In this document: positions 61,398-64,000 of the stretch, piece after piece
Position numbering within the stretch: the stretch's first letter is position 1
Layout of the letters: each line of letters opens with the position of its first letter
NCBI GenBank assembly: GCA_964529175.1
Contig: CAZGVO010000015.1
Location: 23,877-87,876, forward strand
Source of the DNA: JAAFJM01 sp964529175
GTDB lineage: Bacteria > Bacteroidota > Bacteroidia > UKL13-3
Reading direction: 5' to 3'
Length of the DNA: 64,000 nt
Notes under the pieces: model-generated
The model's database searches: none
The model's input: the letters and a program-made list of their open reading frames with translations, nothing else
Told to the model about the DNA's origin: nothing
Position numbers and translations under genes: made by a program

Positions 61398-61895
61398 ATG
61401 CTACTAGCCTTAGACGTGCATTATAGAGAAAATACAACCAAAGCGGTGGGTGTATTGTTTAATTGGGAAGATACAGAGCCAACGGAAATTGTTACGGTTT
61501 TTATAGATGATGTGGCAGAGTATGTTCCTGGCGAGTTTTACAAACGAGAGTTGCCGTGCCTGTTAAAGGTTATTGAAAATATAGACTTAACTAAACTAGA
61601 AGCCATTATTATAGATGGTTATGTGTATATTGATAATGACAAAAACTATGGTTTGGGTGGTGTACTTTGGGAAACTTTAAATAAACAAGTTCCTATTATT
61701 GGTGTAGCCAAAACCTCTTTTTTAAAAAACAAAGAAACGGTAATTGATGTATTTAGAGGCGAAAGCATCAAACCTTTATTTGTATCTGCAATAGGATTTG
61801 ATTTAAACTTAGCAGCTTTAAAAATTAAACAAATGCATGGCAGTTACAGAATGCCACATATTTTAAAACAATTAGATACGGAAACAAAAGCTTAA
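61398..61895 (+). CDS. Short endonuclease V-like protein
   Basis: This 165-aa protein carries the endonuclease V catalytic acids: D6 (LALDVHY), E51 (FYKRELP) and D73 (IIIDGYVYID). A DGYVYIDNDKNYGLGGVLW segment and VPIIGVAKTSF match the family. The wedge-type sequence appears as EYVPG. The C-terminal GSYRMPHILKQLD fits the family end, but the protein is about 60 residues shorter than E. coli Nfi. EndoV cuts DNA or RNA near deaminated (inosine) bases; this compact form may have altered specificity. Confidence 0.78.
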   Translation: MLLALDVHYRENTTKAVGVLFNWEDTEPTEIVTVFIDDVAEYVPGEFYKRELPCLLKVIENIDLTKLEAIIIDGYVYIDNDKNYGLGGVLWETLNKQVPIIGVAKTSFLKNKETVIDVFRGESIKPLFVSAIGFDLNLAALKIKQMHGSYRMPHILKQLDTETKA

Positions 61896-61922
61896 ATTTA
61901 CCAAACACTAAAAACAAAATAC

Positions 61923-62687
61923 ATGAAAAGTACACACATCTTAATGGTCGGGTTATTAATAGTAGCAGGCTGTAACACCAAATCAGAAAAAATAAAGCTT
62001 GCGCTTAACCTTCCTGTAGGTTATAAGCAAACTTTAGTTAACGAGCAAATTACCCAAACCAGTACTTTAGGAAGTGTGAACCAATTGGAAGAAGTAACTT
62101 ATAAGTTAGATTCGATTATAGGAGACAGTTTATATGCTATGACAGGGACCATGATTAGAGTTAAAAGTCAGTCAAATTTTGGTGGTGAAACAGAAGATTT
62201 TGATAGCAATAAAAAAGAATCGGAAATGACTGCAAGCGAAAAAGAAATGCTCATGGAATTTAAGTCTGTACTAAATACCGATTTTAATTTTGTACTTAAT
62301 AAAAGAGGTGAAATTGTGCAACATGGTGTTATTAATAATGGTTTAGACCAATCCTTATCATCTATTAATCATTACAAAAACTTACCGCTTGTATATCCTA
62401 TTAACGAACTTGAAATAGGGCAAGAATGGAAAGAAGATACTGAAAGAAAAGAACTTATTGAAGTAAAAACCCACTCCACCTATAAAATAACAAAAATAGA
62501 AGGAGATAAGGTGTTTATAGCAGTGGCGCAAAAAATTGAAAAAATTGGTAATTTATTAGGCGAAAACACCACAAAAGGAGAATGTATTGTAGATAAAAAA
62601 ACAGGCATTCTTATTAAATACGTAAACGAAATGCAAATGCAAGTAGGCGGAGGAACTTTGGTTATAACCACCTATCCAAAAGATTAA
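61923..62687 (+). CDS. Lipoprotein of the DUF6263 type
   Basis: This 254-aa protein has a lipoprotein signal (lipobox VAGC, Cys16 or 17) and a beta-rich body (YKLDSIIGDSLYAMTGTMIRVK, LNTDFNFVLNKRGEIVQHG, IEGDKVFIAVAQKIEKIG). Its layout matches the DUF6263 family, known from Bacteroidota and Planctomycetota but without a function. It is expected in the periplasm. It lies between the endonuclease V gene and the exonuclease pair on the same strand. Confidence 0.65.
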   Translation: MKSTHILMVGLLIVAGCNTKSEKIKLALNLPVGYKQTLVNEQITQTSTLGSVNQLEEVTYKLDSIIGDSLYAMTGTMIRVKSQSNFGGETEDFDSNKKESEMTASEKEMLMEFKSVLNTDFNFVLNKRGEIVQHGVINNGLDQSLSSINHYKNLPLVYPINELEIGQEWKEDTERKELIEVKTHSTYKITKIEGDKVFIAVAQKIEKIGNLLGENTTKGECIVDKKTGILIKYVNEMQMQVGGGTLVITTYPKD

Positions 62688-62733
62688 TGCCTTTGGTTTG
62701 TGTTTTGTTTTAACAAAATAACAAACAACAAAA

Positions 62734-63282
62734 ATGAAAACAACAAATAAAATATTAGTGGTAGATTTAGAAGCTACCTGCTGGGAAGAGGATGGAGAAT
62801 ATCAAAAAACTCACAGCGAAATTATAGAAATTGGTATTTGTGTATTGAACACTGCCAATGGCGAAATAACACAAAAACAAGGCATTTTGGTAAAACCCCA
62901 ACGCTCTAAAGTAAGCGAGTTTTGTACCAAATTAACTACCATAACTCCGGAGTTATTAGACCAAAAAGGAATATTACTAGCCGATGCGTGCGAGTTAATA
63001 ATGGACGAATACCAAAGCGAAGACTATACTTGGGCCAGTTATGGCAATTACGATAAGTCGTTTTTTATGGCTCAGTGCAAACGTTTTGGGGTTATTTACC
63101 CTATGTCGAACGACCATATAAATGTAAAGTTAGCCCTTTCTGATAAGCTAAAACTTGATAGAGGAATGGGAATGGAACGTGCGCTTAAACATTTAAAAAT
63201 ACCTATGGATGGCACACACCACAGAGGTGTGGACGATGCTTACAATACTGCTAAAATTTTAAATTGGATATTGAAGCATTAA
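62734..63282 (+). CDS. DEDDh 3'-5' exonuclease (ERI1/KapD-like), copy 1
   Basis: This 182-aa exonuclease has the DEDDh residues: D11 and E13 (VVDLEATCWEE), D107 (SYGNYDKSF), H163 and D167 (THHRGVDDAYN). The ATCW sequence after the first Asp is typical of the ERI1-like group, which trims 3' ends of RNA or DNA. The next gene is an equally long paralogue 27 bp downstream, so this is a local duplication. The natural nucleic acid substrate is unknown. Confidence 0.88.
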   Translation: MKTTNKILVVDLEATCWEEDGEYQKTHSEIIEIGICVLNTANGEITQKQGILVKPQRSKVSEFCTKLTTITPELLDQKGILLADACELIMDEYQSEDYTWASYGNYDKSFFMAQCKRFGVIYPMSNDHINVKLALSDKLKLDRGMGMERALKHLKIPMDGTHHRGVDDAYNTAKILNWILKH

Positions 63283-63309
63283 TTTTTAAAAACAATAATT
63301 ATAAAACTT

Positions 63310-63858
63310 ATGGCAAAAAAATTAGATAAAATTATAATAGTAGATATAGAAGCTACTTGCTGGGAAGGTGCTTTACCCGAGGGTATGGCTAACGATATTA
63401 TAGAAATAGGAATTTGTTTATTGGATATAAATACTGGTGAAATTACAGATAATAGAGGCATTTTAGTAAAGCCAGAAAGATCGGTAGTAAGTGATTTTTG
63501 TACTGAACTAACAACCATTACACAAGATATGTTGGATAAAGAAGGTATTAGTTTTAAAGATGCCTGCAAAATTTTAAAAACAGAATACGAAAGTCAAAGC
63601 AGGGCATGGGCTAGTTTTGGCGCTTACGATTTAAACCAATTTAAAAGACAATGCACAGATTTGGGAATTGGATATCCTTTTGGCCCTTCGCATATCAATG
63701 TAAAAACTTTGTTTGCGTTAAAAAAGAAACTAGGCCATGAACAAGGTATGGCAGGCGCATTGGCTCTTTTAGAAATTCCTTTAGAAGGTACACACCACAG
63801 AGGAGTAGATGATGCCAAAAACATAGCTAAAATAATGAATTGGATTTTGAATAATTAA
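63310..63858 (+). CDS. DEDDh 3'-5' exonuclease (ERI1/KapD-like), copy 2
   Basis: This 182-aa protein is a paralogue of the preceding gene, with the same domain and length. The DEDDh set is D12 and E14 (VDIEATCWEG), an Asp in GAYDLNQF, and H/D in THHRGVDDAKN. The two copies have diverged through most of the protein but keep all active residues. Both may be active, possibly as partners or with different substrates. Hairpin repeats follow the stop. Confidence 0.88.
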   Translation: MAKKLDKIIIVDIEATCWEGALPEGMANDIIEIGICLLDINTGEITDNRGILVKPERSVVSDFCTELTTITQDMLDKEGISFKDACKILKTEYESQSRAWASFGAYDLNQFKRQCTDLGIGYPFGPSHINVKTLFALKKKLGHEQGMAGALALLEIPLEGTHHRGVDDAKNIAKIMNWILNN

Positions 63859-63874
63859 AAATATACCAGTTCCG

Positions 63875-63921
63875 CACTCGCTAGCATCTTGCTAATGAGT
63901 GAATATTGCAGCCTCTGGCTG
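63875..63921. repeat. Two adjacent short palindromes after the exonuclease genes
   Basis: CACTCGCTAGCA pairs imperfectly with TGCTAATGAGTG (63875-63901), and CAGCC-TCT-GGCTG follows at 63909-63921. These resemble intergenic REP-like units. Sequence from 63922 to the end has no gene visible. Confidence 0.6.
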
Positions 63922-64000
63922 ATTCTTCTAAATTAAGTTTTCGCCCTCGGTTGAATTCTATGACAAAAGCAAATAATTTTTGTAAGGTTCGTTATTTTGA

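Noticed and set aside
1..64000. tRNA and rRNA genes
   Set aside because: The intergenic gaps were read for cloverleaf arms and the GGTTCGA loop and none was found; gaps are filled by terminators, promoters and repeats.

Overview
This is an AT-rich chromosomal segment of a member of the Bacteroidota. The signs are three secreted proteins with C-terminal type IX secretion (T9SS) sorting domains, a PorV/PorQ-like outer membrane protein, a TonB-dependent receptor with an N-terminal carboxypeptidase-like domain, many lipoproteins, near absence of Shine-Dalgarno sequences, and TAnnTTTG -7 promoter elements. Gene content suggests a free-living aerobic heterotroph (Chitinophagales, Sphingobacteriales or Flavobacteriales type); a species cannot be named from the sequence. 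There are no rRNA or tRNA genes, CRISPR arrays, insertion sequences or prophage genes, and no clear pseudogenes.

Layout. 1-1310: a GNAT acetyltransferase and a HEAT-repeat protein, then a 540-bp gene-free stretch of palindromic REP-like repeats. 1851-8064: a five-gene tripartite efflux operon (TolC, adaptor, RND pump, a PII/CutA-like protein, a DUF2892 membrane protein). 8122-12283: RNase HI, a GNAT enzyme, a secreted protein, endonuclease III, a WD40 protein and uracil phosphoribosyltransferase. 12548-17303: acpP-fabF-rnc, a conserved membrane protein, purC and an unknown gene. 17393-23074: small membrane proteins, a PorV2-like protein, a GNAT-nitrilase fusion, repeats, and a dipeptide epimerase.

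23322-30248 is the most distinctive region. A membrane-anchored protein and a lipoprotein truncated haemoglobin are followed by a cupin protein on the other strand. Then comes a colinear set: an HYC_CC_PP-like protein, an MbnP-like lipoprotein, a di-haem MbnH-like peroxidase, a heavy-metal-associated (HMA) protein and a TonB-dependent receptor. I read it as a copper acquisition or handling system without methanobactin genes.

30252-46046 is mostly housekeeping: CinA, a Lys/Ala-rich histone-like DNA-binding protein behind a very AT-rich leader, a YciO/Sua5 protein, an M23-LysM peptidase, LipB, LepA, a methyltransferase, a secreted transglutaminase-like protein, an M13 peptidase whose start codon lies in a hairpin, AroQ, a T9SS cargo protein, a thioredoxin-like protein and an ABC exporter. 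46186-49007: a PepD-type dipeptidase and a two-gene cassette of a membrane-anchored PD-(D/E)XK nuclease-like protein and a polytopic membrane protein. 49027-52290 (minus strand): a hydrolase/3-hydroxybutyrate dehydrogenase pair and an Ada-AlkB alkylation-repair operon. 52472-55315: two T9SS cargo proteins sharing their C-terminal halves. 55387-60292: an N-acetylglucosamine kinase-like protein, a PadR regulator with a probable operator over its own promoter, a double-PspC membrane protein, and an outer membrane barrel. 60501-63858: an ATP-grasp protein, a short endonuclease V, a lipoprotein and two tandemly duplicated DEDDh exonucleases.

Most operons are bounded by strong U-tailed hairpins. 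The clearest candidates for new biology are the copper cluster, the membrane nuclease cassette, the ATP-grasp/EndoV/exonuclease row, the start-codon hairpin of the M13 peptidase, and the periplasmic haemoglobin pair.
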